This document shows, in pieces, positions 1 to 6,449 of a DNA stretch of 8,866 nucleotides. The notes beneath the pieces were generated by a model. The model ran no database searches and had not been told where the DNA came from. It worked only from the letters and a program-made list of their open reading frames with translations. The stretch is from an uncultured Actinomycetes bacterium (GTDB lineage Bacteria > Actinomycetota > Actinomycetes > Nanopelagicales > Nanopelagicaceae), in assembly GCA_903832395.1 (NCBI GenBank), contig CAILBF010000131.1, positions 1-8,866 of the forward strand, given 5' to 3'. The number at the start of each line of letters is the position of its first letter. The first letter of the stretch is position 1. The translations under genes were made by a program, and so were the position numbers.

Positions 1-485
1 AAGAAAGCGATGATTAATGCATCGGCAACTTCTTTAGCATTTTCATACGTTGGATTATCTGAGAAACCTGTCCACGAACCTGCAATTGCACGATTTCTGA
101 AGCGATAGTAGTTAACTGCCTTTCGGCCTACTAAATACGAGGTTGTTTGCAAACCGCGCTCACGAAGAAGGGTTACTAACTGCTCCCCTTCTTTAATCGC
201 ATTATTTGAGTACGCGCCTGCCATTCCACGATCTGACGTGATAATCAAAACCGCAGCACGGATTGGATTTTCAGTCGGAGTCGTAAGCGGATGATTTGTT
301 GAAGAGTATGTGGCAACTGCAGAAACAGCACGGGTCAACTCATAAGCATATGGAGTCGACGCAGTAACCCGTTGTTGCGCTTTAACGATACGAGAAGCAG
401 AGATTAACTCCATAGCTTTCGTAATCTTTTTAGTCGCTTTTACGGATCGCATGCGTCTGCGATAAATGCGGAGTTGGGCACCCAT
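1..485 (-). CDS. atpG: ATP synthase F1 gamma subunit, N-terminal half (cut by window edge)
   Basis: This is the central rotor shaft of F1, which couples c-ring rotation to conformational change in the alpha/beta hexamer. The first 161 codons are present and the reading frame runs open off the left edge; the family is usually about 290-310 residues. The start MGAQLRIYRRRMRSVKATKK and the following KAMELISASRIVKAQ are the classic N-terminal helix that inserts into the alpha3beta3 core. Further on, ITSDRGMAGAYSNN matches the conserved gamma motif ITSDRGLAGAYN. The ATG at 485 lies 4 bases after the atpA stop. An AAGGAG sits about 19 bases upstream, which is too far to be ideal, so translation is probably coupled to atpA. 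atpD and atpC are expected next, outside the window. Identification is essentially certain. Confidence 0.97.
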   Translation of the reverse strand, partial: MGAQLRIYRRRMRSVKATKKITKAMELISASRIVKAQQRVTASTPYAYELTRAVSAVATYSSTNHPLTTPTENPIRAAVLIITSDRGMAGAYSNNAIKEGEQLVTLLRERGLQTTSYLVGRKAVNYYRFRNRAIAGSWTGFSDNPTYENAKEVADALIIAF

Positions 486-489
486 GGGA

Positions 490-2139
490 TTACGCTTTCG
501 CGGACTCCTTATGAGGAGGAACGTGCTTAGTGATTTGCTCAGAGCCTTCGCCCTCAAGTGCCTCTACTGGCGCATCTTTTACGACAACGGCGATAGTAGG
601 AACAAAGCGCTGCTTGAATGAGGCAACTGCCTCGACCATTGAAGCGACAGTGTCATCTTCTAGCTGCTTGGTTTCGGCGATAACATCAAAGATTGCTTTG
701 CGTTCGCGACCAATGTATTCCAGAAGCTCTGATTCAAATCGACGAATATCGGCCACTGCAACGTCATCGAGTGCACCCGATGTACCAGCCCAGATTGAGA
801 CAATCTGACGCTCTAGTGAGTACGGTGAGTATTGACCTTGCTTAAGTAGCTCAACCATTCGCGCACCGCGCTCAAGTTGTGCCTTTGAAGCTGCATCAAG
901 GTCGGAACCGAAAGCTGCGAAAGCTTCAAGCTCGCGGAACTGTGCAAGGTCAAGACGCAAACGTCCGGCAATCTTCTTCATCGCTTTAGTCTGAGCAGAA
1001 CCACCCACGCGAGAAACAGAAACACCTACGTTGATCGCTGGGCGAACACCGGCGTTAAATAAATCTGTTTCTAAGAAGCACTGTCCATCGGTAATTGAAA
1101 TTACGTTTGTAGGAATGAATGCAGAAACGTCATTTCCCTTAGTCTCAATGATTGGCAGACCAGTCATTGAACCGCCACCGAGTTCATCGGAGAGCTTTGC
1201 GCAACGCTCTAATAAGCGTGAGTGTAAGTAGAAAACATCTCCAGGGTATGCCTCGCGGCCTGGTGGACGACGAAGCAACAATGAAACTGAACGATAAGCC
1301 TCAGCTTGCTTTGAAAGATCATCAAAGACGATAAGAACATGCTCGCCCTTATACATCCAGTGCTGTCCGATTGAAGAGCCGGTGTATGGAGCTAAATACT
1401 TGAAACCTGCTGGGTCTGATGCGGGAGATGCCACGATTGTCGTGTACTCCATTGCGCCAGCTTCTTCTAGAGCAGCTTTAACGGAGGCAATAGTTGAACC
1501 CTTTTGACCAATAGCAACATAGATACATTTAACTTGCTTCTTTGGATCTCCAGTTTTCCAGTTTTCCTTCTGATTAATAATTGTGTCAACTGCAACAGCA
1601 GTCTTTCCAGTCTGACGGTCACCAATAATTAGCTGGCGCTGTCCGCGACCGATTGCTGTCATTGCATCGATGGCTTTAATTCCAGTTGCCAATGGCTCCT
1701 TAACTGGCTGGCGCTCAACTACCGATGGTGCCTGTACTTCAAGGGCACGACGCGCATCGGCTTTAATTTCGCCTTTGCCATCGATTGGGCGTCCAAGTGG
1801 ATCAACAACGCGACCAAGGAAAGCATCGCCGACTGGTACAGAGAGAATCTCTCCAGTACGTCGAACTGATGAGCCTTCTTCAATTCCTGTTGTATCACCC
1901 AGAATAACTACGCCGATTTCGCGCACATCAAGGTTTAGCGCAAGACCGAGGGTTCCGTTCTCGAACTGCAAAAGCTCGTTTGCCATTGTCGACGGGAGAC
2001 CTTCGACGCGTGCAATTCCATCGCCTGCTTGGCTAACAGTTCCGACTTCATCGCGAGACGCGGTCCCTGGATCGTATGACTTAACGAATGTCGCCAAGGC
2101 ATCACGGATCTCTTCGGGCCGGATCGTAAGTTCCGCCAT
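490..2139 (-). CDS. atpA: ATP synthase F1 alpha subunit
   Basis: This is the regulatory nucleotide-binding subunit of the F1 head. From the ATG at 2139 it has 549 residues. Seen in the sequence: the N-terminal beta-barrel region (about 25-95), PSVVERQPVKEPLATGIKAID (137-157, leading into the nucleotide domain), Walker A GDRQTGKT (173-180), Walker B region VLIVFDD (268-274), the alpha/beta signature PAINVGVSVS (367-376) followed by the arginine finger R377 in SRVGG, and the helical C-terminal domain. The tail beyond about residue 513, where E. coli alpha ends, is a 36-residue charged extension. The start at 2139 is chosen because MAELTIRPEEI is the family start and GGGAG lies 7 bases upstream. 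An in-frame TTG at 2193 would begin inside atpH. It lies 34 bases after atpH and 4 bases before atpG. Confidence 0.99.
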   Translation of the reverse strand: MAELTIRPEEIRDALATFVKSYDPGTASRDEVGTVSQAGDGIARVEGLPSTMANELLQFENGTLGLALNLDVREIGVVILGDTTGIEEGSSVRRTGEILSVPVGDAFLGRVVDPLGRPIDGKGEIKADARRALEVQAPSVVERQPVKEPLATGIKAIDAMTAIGRGQRQLIIGDRQTGKTAVAVDTIINQKENWKTGDPKKQVKCIYVAIGQKGSTIASVKAALEEAGAMEYTTIVASPASDPAGFKYLAPYTGSSIGQHWMYKGEHVLIVFDDLSKQAEAYRSVSLLLRRPPGREAYPGDVFYLHSRLLERCAKLSDELGGGSMTGLPIIETKGNDVSAFIPTNVISITDGQCFLETDLFNAGVRPAINVGVSVSRVGGSAQTKAMKKIAGRLRLDLAQFRELEAFAAFGSDLDAASKAQLERGARMVELLKQGQYSPYSLERQIVSIWAGTSGALDDVAVADIRRFESELLEYIGRERKAIFDVIAETKQLEDDTVASMVEAVASFKQRFVPTIAVVVKDAPVEALEGEGSEQITKHVPPHKESAKA

Positions 2140-2173
2140 TTTATTCTCCCTTTTCTTGTTTCTAGTTAAAAAC

Positions 2174-3013
2174 TTAAGCGCTCTTACCAGCAAGCAGGCG
2201 ATCTGCTTGTGCTAAACGAGCAATCAAAGTTCCATCAATGAGCTCATCTGCAATTCGAATTGACAGACCTCCCACGACTTCCTTTTCGATACTTACATTC
2301 ACTCGAATTTCGTGGCCCATCATCTTTGTGAGGGACTTAGTTAAGCGAGTGGTTTGATCTTGTGTAAGCGCAGTGGCCGAAACAACATGTGCAATCAAGC
2401 GGGCTTTGCGCGCTGAAATGATGTCGGCGAACTCTTCTAGTCCATTTTCAAGATTACGGCCGCGTGGATGATCAACTAAAAATGAGATTAAATCGATTGA
2501 TGCCTGAAGTGCTTTCCCTGACAGGAGGGCAAGCACCAGATCACTCTTTTTAACTTCTGACGTTGAACGAAGGGCGAAGGCCGCACGAAGCTCTGGGCTC
2601 TTAATAACAATCTGGGCAAAGGCGAAGAGCTCGGATTCAAGTAGATCCAGTTGTGAAGCTTTTTCAACAGCAACACTTTGGGCTTCAACTGCAAGGAGCT
2701 CGAGTACATCGCCTAAATCCTTAGGTGATGACCAACGCAGGCCAACCATTGTCGAGAGCAAAGTAAAGGCGCCGCCGCTTTGAATTTTCGCGAAAACCGT
2801 CTTACTTAATTCAACTTTAGAAGCTGCATCCCGCGCAAAATCAGTTAACGCCCGGCGCAAAGCAATTGAAGAATCAAGAACTGTAACAATCGCCAAAAGA
2901 TCAGCCGAAACTTGAGCTGCAACCGATGCATCACCGCTGGAGATTAATTTCTCAAGCTGTGCGCGGGTTGCGACTAAAGAGAGTCGACTTGAACCTTTGA
3001 GTGCGAGTGTCAT
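2174..3013 (-). CDS. atpH: ATP synthase F1 delta subunit, long actinobacterial type
   Basis: Delta (OSCP homologue) ties the top of F1 to the b-subunit peripheral stalk. It has 279 residues, about 100 more than E. coli delta (177), as expected for actinobacterial delta. The C-terminal OSCP hallmark is clear: IEKEVVGGLSIRIADELIDG (242-261), matching the family GG..I.I.D..IDGS pattern. The N-terminal part looks internally duplicated. Residues about 37-108 and 127-197 align with a shared pattern: L-rich helix, then D/KSS/P..LR.A, then K..L, then a glycine-containing helix ending in LE.FA or LELLA. Unlike in mycobacteria, it is not fused to a b-type subunit. The ATG is 2 bases after the atpF stop, with GGAGAAGG about 10 bases upstream inside the end of atpF, so the two are probably translationally coupled. 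Confidence 0.96.
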   Translation of the reverse strand: MTLALKGSSRLSLVATRAQLEKLISSGDASVAAQVSADLLAIVTVLDSSIALRRALTDFARDAASKVELSKTVFAKIQSGGAFTLLSTMVGLRWSSPKDLGDVLELLAVEAQSVAVEKASQLDLLESELFAFAQIVIKSPELRAAFALRSTSEVKKSDLVLALLSGKALQASIDLISFLVDHPRGRNLENGLEEFADIISARKARLIAHVVSATALTQDQTTRLTKSLTKMMGHEIRVNVSIEKEVVGGLSIRIADELIDGTLIARLAQADRLLAGKSA

Positions 3014-3015
3014 AG

Positions 3016-3555
3016 TTACTTTGCCTTCTCCACATCTGCAAGGAAGCGCTCAACCACACGTGATTGACGCGCTGCATCATCGAGTGATTCTCCGACGATT
3101 CTTGATGCGAGTTCAGTTGCTAGCGCACCCACTTCATTGAGAAGTGAGTTGAAAGCTGCTTGACGTTCGGCCTCAATTGATGTGCGAGCTGACGCGGTAA
3201 TTCGCGTCGCCTCTTCTTGGGCAGTAGTTCGCATGTGCTCGAGAATAACGGCGCCTTCTGCACGAGCCTCTTCACGAAGCTTTGCGGCTTCACCGCGAGC
3301 ATCGGCAAGTTGTGACTTGTACATCGTTAGCGCCGCAGCGGCTTCACGTTGTGCAACTTCTGCACGCTCTAAGCCACCCTGAATTGCTTCAGTGCGATCC
3401 TTATAAGCTTTTTCGAAACGCGGAACTGCGCGGGCACGAATGATTAAGAACAAAATTCCAAAGGCAATGAAGCCGACGGCTATTTCGGCAGGCTTTGGAA
3501 TGACCGGACTAGGACCCGCCTCAGCGGCTGCTAAAAATCCAATACGACTCAACAT
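3016..3555 (-). CDS. atpF: ATP synthase Fo b subunit
   Basis: This is the peripheral-stalk subunit: a membrane anchor in Fo and a long coiled-coil arm that holds delta and the alpha/beta head static. It has 179 residues. After a short N-terminus comes IPKPAEIAVGFIAFGILFLII (about 19-39, single membrane span), the b-family pattern in which P..-EI-...IAF-..L precedes a basic juncture (RARAVPRFEK). The rest is charged, alanine-rich heptad sequence (about 45-175) typical of the b dimer. The stop is 2 bases before the atpH start. The ATG at 3555 has AAGGAG at good spacing upstream, in the 24-base gap after atpE. There is only one b-type gene here, so a homodimeric stalk is likely unless another copy exists elsewhere. 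Confidence 0.97.
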   Translation of the reverse strand: MLSRIGFLAAAEAGPSPVIPKPAEIAVGFIAFGILFLIIRARAVPRFEKAYKDRTEAIQGGLERAEVAQREAAAALTMYKSQLADARGEAAKLREEARAEGAVILEHMRTTAQEEATRITASARTSIEAERQAAFNSLLNEVGALATELASRIVGESLDDAARQSRVVERFLADVEKAK

Positions 3556-3579
3556 CTATGAACTCCTTGTATCTATTTC

Positions 3580-3786
3580 TTACTTCAGTACGAATGCAAG
3601 AACAAGGCCGAATAGCGCCAAAGCTTCAGCAAGGGCGAAGCCAAGGAATGCGATTGGCTGCAGGATGCTGCGAGCCTCTGGCTGACGAGCAACGCCGCTG
3701 ATGTATGCCGCGAAGATCAAGCCGGTAGCTGTACCGGGTCCAATAGTCGAAAGGCCGAAGCCTACGATTGCGAGAGTACCTGTCAT
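3580..3786 (-). CDS. atpE: ATP synthase Fo c subunit (proteolipid ring)
   Basis: Two-helix hairpin protein of 68 residues; multiple copies form the rotating c-ring. Helix 1 holds the glycine motif GFGLSTIGPGTATG (9-22). The polar loop ARQPEAR (33-39), which contacts gamma/epsilon, is intact. Helix 2 carries the ion-binding carboxylate E54 in LGFALAEALALFG. Residue 55 is Ala where sodium-binding c subunits have Ser/Thr, so proton coupling is inferred. In helix 1 the family GPGxGxG reads GPGTATG, so one glycine is replaced by A20. The ATG at 3786 has AAAGGA 7 bases upstream. A 10-base-arm hairpin lies in the 54-base gap between atpB and this gene. c must be made in excess over the other subunits, so that leader may matter. 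Confidence 0.98.
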   Translation of the reverse strand: MTGTLAIVGFGLSTIGPGTATGLIFAAYISGVARQPEARSILQPIAFLGFALAEALALFGLVLAFVLK

Positions 3787-3803
3787 TTCTCTTTCCTTTC
3801 ATA

Positions 3804-3827
3804 TTGGCCAAACGGTTGTTTGGTCAA
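3804..3827 (-). promoter_or_regulatory. Hairpin in the atpB-atpE gap
   Basis: Inverted repeat with 10-base arms and a 4-base loop. On the transcribed strand TTGACCAAAC is followed by AACC and then GTTTGGCCAA; nine of ten pairs are Watson-Crick, with one A-C mismatch. It ends 17 bases before the atpE start and leaves the Shine-Dalgarno exposed. It is not followed by a T-run, so it is not a typical intrinsic terminator. By position it could set differential expression of atpE, as an mRNA-processing or stability element or a translation enhancer. The structure is visible; the function is inference. Confidence 0.55.
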
Positions 3828-3840
3828 ATTTACTGTGGTG

Positions 3841-4623
3841 CTAGTGCTCGTCGGCGAGCGCCCCTGCGATATATAAAGCCGTTAACAAAGTAAAGATGTA
3901 CGCCTGTAGCGCTTGGATACCCATTTCAAAGAAGCTCAAACCAATTGCAAAGCTAAATGAGAACAAACTTAGAAACTTAAGAATCAATCCGCTAGTGAGC
4001 AAATATTCGCCACCAAGTGTGAACACAAGAAGGAGAAGGTGGCCAGCGAACATGTTCGCAAATAAACGCATTGAAAGCGTTAGCGGACGCGTTACAAGAT
4101 AAGTAAGTAGCTCAACCGGGGTTAAAATTAAGTAAACAGGCTTTGGAATTCCTGGCATAAAGCAGATGTCCATTACGTACTTTTTCAAACCATGCTTCTT
4201 AATTGCGACATAGTGGTAAGTAACGTAAGAAAAAATAGTCACACCGATTGGAAATCCGATGTGCGACATGGTCGGAAACTGCAAAAGCGGAATGACGCCA
4301 AATATGTTGTTTGTCAGAATAAAAATAAAGAGTGAGAAAAGAAAGGGAACAAAGCGCATGAACTCAGGGCCAATAACATCGCGTCCAAGTTCATTGCGGA
4401 TGAATGTGTAAATTGATTCACCGGCAAATTGCAGACGTGAAGGAACGATTGCGGCTTTTCTAGCTGAGAGCGTAAAGAAAGTTCCTGCGATAATCACTGA
4501 GAGAAAAACTAGAAGGACTGGCTTGGTAAATAGGATGCTATTTCCAAAAATAGGAGGGAAATTAAAGTCTGCGCTACTTGGGGCGACGAAGCCTGGATTG
4601 GCTTGGCTCCATAAAACGCGCAC
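3841..4623 (-). CDS. atpB: ATP synthase Fo a subunit
   Basis: Integral membrane subunit that provides the two proton half-channels against the c-ring. It has 260 residues. The N-terminus contains the family motif FNFPPIFGNS (20-29), followed by several hydrophobic spans. The essential arginine is R186 in RPLTLSMRLFANMFAGHLLL (179-198), equivalent to E. coli R210. The final helix reads GIQALQAYIFTLLTALYIAGA (235-255), with Q240 at the place of E. coli Q252. The start is GTG (4621-4623), supported by GAGGAG 6 bases upstream; no in-frame ATG lies close by. It follows a 110-base gap, the largest in the window, so the atp structural genes may have their own promoter. The stop is TAG, 54 bases before atpE. 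Confidence 0.97.
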   Translation of the reverse strand: MRVLWSQANPGFVAPSSADFNFPPIFGNSILFTKPVLLVFLSVIIAGTFFTLSARKAAIVPSRLQFAGESIYTFIRNELGRDVIGPEFMRFVPFLFSLFIFILTNNIFGVIPLLQFPTMSHIGFPIGVTIFSYVTYHYVAIKKHGLKKYVMDICFMPGIPKPVYLILTPVELLTYLVTRPLTLSMRLFANMFAGHLLLLVFTLGGEYLLTSGLILKFLSLFSFSFAIGLSFFEMGIQALQAYIFTLLTALYIAGALADEH

Positions 4624-4629
4624 TTAAAA

Positions 4630-4635
4630 CTCCTC
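4630..4635 (-). promoter_or_regulatory. Ribosome binding site that decides the atpB GTG start
   Basis: GAGGAG on the minus strand, 6 bases upstream of GTG 4623-4621. It is the strongest Shine-Dalgarno near the 5' end of atpB and fixes the non-ATG start. Confidence 0.75.
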
Positions 4636-4654
4636 TAAAAAAGTCGGTTTTTAG
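4635..4654 (-). repeat. A/T-rich inverted repeat at the atpB ribosome binding site
   Basis: On the minus strand CTAAAAA, a 6-base spacer, then TTTTTAG: a perfect 7-base-arm inverted repeat whose 3' arm abuts the GAGGAG ribosome binding site of atpB. It is A/U-rich, so as RNA it would be weak. It could modestly tune atpB initiation or could be chance. Confidence 0.3.
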
Positions 4655-4688
4655 CTCTTACCCGTGGGGAGGGGGCTGTACATGGGCA

Positions 4689-4717
4689 AACTTAGAGGCT
4701 TATTCGCCTACATGCAA
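4689..4717 (-). promoter_or_regulatory. Possible weak promoter upstream of atpB
   Basis: Within the 110-base gap 4624-4733, the minus strand has TTGCAT (4717-4712), a 17-base spacer, then TAAGTT (4694-4689). This fits a loose TTGNNN / TANNNT sigma-70-type layout with optimal spacing. Each box matches only about half of the consensus. Transcription would start near 4682, leaving a leader of about 58 bases with a C-rich stretch (4661-4675). The gap is otherwise non-coding as far as I can see. Low confidence. Confidence 0.2.
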
Positions 4718-4733
4718 AACCAGTGGGGCGGAT

Positions 4734-4922
4734 TTAACTCTTGAGGAAGCGGAGCCAGATAAGCCAAAAACTTGAGCCGAGCCCAAGCAACAAACCGCCG
4801 ATGAGCAGGAAGTGGGTCCCAAGAAAGTGATCCCCCAGGGCTCCAGCGCCTCCCCAGAAAACTAAGCCGGAAATTAAATAGGCGAGTATTGACCAAAAAG
4901 CTGCATCATCATCCATAGCCAT
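4734..4922 (-). CDS. Small two-helix membrane protein, AtpZ/AtpI-like
   Basis: 62-residue protein with two hydrophobic segments (about 9-29 and 37-57). The glycine-rich pattern GGAGALGDHFLGTHFLLIGG (24-43) resembles the GG..G...D...GT.P...L.G pattern of the AtpZ family (F1Fo ATPase accessory, linked to Mg2+/Ca2+ uptake or Fo assembly in other bacteria). Its position right after atpI and before atpB supports an ATP-synthase-associated role. The start ATG at 4922 overlaps the atpI stop by one base (TAATG), with AAGGTGG 6 bases upstream; a second in-frame ATG six bases later is less well placed. The assignment is by pattern and context, because the protein is too short and degenerate for certainty. 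That it is a real gene is well supported by the coupling and by its hydrophobic profile. Confidence 0.75.
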   Translation of the reverse strand: MAMDDDAAFWSILAYLISGLVFWGGAGALGDHFLGTHFLLIGGLLLGLGSSFWLIWLRFLKS

Positions 4923-5368
4923 TAGTTACCACCTTTTTCAACGGATTGATTGTGACTGGCATCACCTGGCAATGGTAGGTGAAGACGCAGCTTTAAGAAA
5001 GCCCGTACCTCGCCCGCCAGCCACGCAAAAGTAATTACTACCGCAACGACTCCGAAAGTTGTTCTATCTAAATTCTTTTCTGGCACCATATTTACAACAA
5101 CGAGAAGAAAAACTCCCAAGATTACTAGCTTAGCAAAATATGAAATTAAAACTAGAACCATCGTCATCATTGGATCTAATTTGCGCGAGAATTTTGATAT
5201 CGCTAAATGAATTCCAAAAAAGATGAGAACAATAAACTCGGCTAACACTCCACCTAAAATCGATGATGAACCTCGTGCAAATGTCATGACGATCGTTGCT
5301 AGAACTCCCATAACGCTGGCTGGAATTACCGCGCCTCGCCACATTTCAAACTCGGTCGATTGACTCAT
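4922..5368 (-). CDS. atpI: ATP synthase protein I (AtpI-like membrane protein)
   Basis: 148-residue membrane protein with four hydrophobic segments (about 12-30, 36-57, 66-92 and 104-121) and a short polar C-terminal tail. This is the topology of the AtpI family, which assists c-ring/Fo assembly. Sequence identity to E. coli AtpI is not obvious by eye, so the call rests on length, topology and location: between a WecA gene and atpB, where actinobacteria carry their AtpI-like protein (Rv1303 in M. tuberculosis). The ATG at 5368 overlaps the wecA stop in ATGA (4-base overlap), with AAGG 7 bases upstream. The 3' end overlaps the next small gene by one base. Such double coupling suggests that wecA, atpI and the AtpZ-like gene are translated as one block. 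Confidence 0.8.
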   Translation of the reverse strand: MSQSTEFEMWRGAVIPASVMGVLATIVMTFARGSSSILGGVLAEFIVLIFFGIHLAISKFSRKLDPMMTMVLVLISYFAKLVILGVFLLVVVNMVPEKNLDRTTFGVVAVVITFAWLAGEVRAFLKLRLHLPLPGDASHNQSVEKGGN

Positions 5369-6441
5369 TTCAGTACCTTACCCTTTTTGCTAATAACTAA
5401 TGTCACGGCAATTAACCCCAGCGCAGTAAGCAGGGCAATCCACCACGGCTCAAAAGCTAAAATTGTCACTGGAAAGGCGATCGTGGCCGTGCACATATAC
5501 AAAATCAGGGCCGTTCTTAACTGCGAGTTTCCACCGGCCAATAGCCGATGGTGCAAGTGCTCGTTATCTGGAGTGAAGGGAGATTTTCCAGCCTTAACTC
5601 GTCGACCAACGGCAAGCAATAGATCTGCCAATGGAATGGCTAGGACTGCAAATGGCAAAAATAATGGCAACAGTGTCGGGCCGCCAGATTCGGCTGAGAT
5701 TGCATTTGGATCTACCTGCCCAGTTAATGTAATCGCTGCCGAAGCCAGTAGAAGTCCCAGCAACATCGACCCACTATCGCCCATGAAAATCCTTGCCGGG
5801 TGAACGTTATGCGGCAAGAAACCGATGCAAAGCCCAACTAGAACTGCAGTAATAAGTGAAGGTGCACCTGCGCGATTGAAACCAAAAGTAACGGATAACA
5901 AATAAGCAAAAGCGAAGAAAGCAATCCCTGCAATAGCCACAATTCCTGCAGCTAATCCATCCATGCCATCGATGAAGTTAACGGCATTTATCGTTACAAC
6001 AACAATTAATACCGTAACTAACTGTCCAATGCTTGGAGGCAGCGTGATAACACCATTGATAGGTAGCCATAAGAGTTGAATTCCATAAAGTAACAAAATA
6101 CTCGCAGCAAAGACTTGTCCAGCAAGTTTTGTCAGTGCATCTAATTGGAAACGATCATCGGCCATACCGAGCACAACAATGACGGTGGCGGCTAAGAAGA
6201 TTCCCTGTGACTCATGCCCGAAAGACTTTCCTACTAATGGCAGATGATTAACGATCATAAAAGTTACGGCCATCGCCATCCACATAGCAACTCCACCCCA
6301 GCGGGCAGTAGGAGTTGTATGAATATCGCGGCCTCGAATTTGAGCGACTGCGCCTAGAGCAATAGCTTGCTTACGTACATAAGGAGTAATGAGGTAACAC
6401 AGCGCCGCTGAAATTAAAAGGGTTACTAAATACTCACGCAT
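5365..6441 (-). CDS. wecA: Polyprenyl-phosphate GlcNAc-1-phosphate transferase (WecA/Rfe type)
   Basis: Integral membrane enzyme of the MraY/WecA superfamily. It moves a sugar-1-phosphate, probably GlcNAc-1-P from UDP-GlcNAc, onto a polyprenyl phosphate to begin a cell-envelope glycopolymer. It has 358 residues and about ten hydrophobic segments. Visible motifs: the Mg2+/catalytic pair D95-D96 in GMADDRFQLD, NFIDGMDGLAAG (155-166), PARIFMGDSGS (215-225), and the cytoplasmic histidine motif NEHLHHR (293-299), which favours WecA/TagO-type enzymes over MraY. In mycobacteria the syntenic gene starts arabinogalactan linkage synthesis; the polymer here is unknown. The ATG at 6441 is 8 bases after glyA and has only a weak AAGTGA ribosome site, suggesting coupling. 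The 3' end overlaps atpI by 4 bases. Confidence 0.93.
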   Translation of the reverse strand: MREYLVTLLISAALCYLITPYVRKQAIALGAVAQIRGRDIHTTPTARWGGVAMWMAMAVTFMIVNHLPLVGKSFGHESQGIFLAATVIVVLGMADDRFQLDALTKLAGQVFAASILLLYGIQLLWLPINGVITLPPSIGQLVTVLIVVVTINAVNFIDGMDGLAAGIVAIAGIAFFAFAYLLSVTFGFNRAGAPSLITAVLVGLCIGFLPHNVHPARIFMGDSGSMLLGLLLASAAITLTGQVDPNAISAESGGPTLLPLFLPFAVLAIPLADLLLAVGRRVKAGKSPFTPDNEHLHHRLLAGGNSQLRTALILYMCTATIAFPVTILAFEPWWIALLTALGLIAVTLVISKKGKVLK

Positions 6442-6449
6442 AAAATCAC

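Noticed and set aside
2158..2173. Short inverted repeat (GTTTTT/AGAAAC) in the atpH-atpA gap
   Set aside because: Six pairs including a G-U wobble, almost all A/U; too weak and too easily found by chance in an A/T-rich gap to call a terminator or regulator.
2140..2193. Longer N-terminus for atpA from an in-frame TTG at 2193
   Set aside because: It would overlap the end of atpH and add a basic stretch not found in alpha subunits. The ATG at 2139 has GGGAG at good spacing and the family start sequence.
1670..2215. 181-codon open frame on the plus strand opposite atpA
   Set aside because: It lies entirely antisense to the well-conserved atpA and the end of atpH, has no convincing ribosome site, and its product is low-complexity Ser/Arg/Pro-rich, as expected for a shadow frame.
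4695..4711. Small imperfect palindrome TAGGC/GCCTCTA in the gap before atpB as an operator
   Set aside because: Five-base arms with a bulge; no matching second copy was seen, so it cannot be distinguished from chance.
5360..5803. 147-codon open frame on the plus strand opposite wecA
   Set aside because: Antisense to conserved WecA motifs, no recognisable domain and no promoter or ribosome site; a shadow frame.
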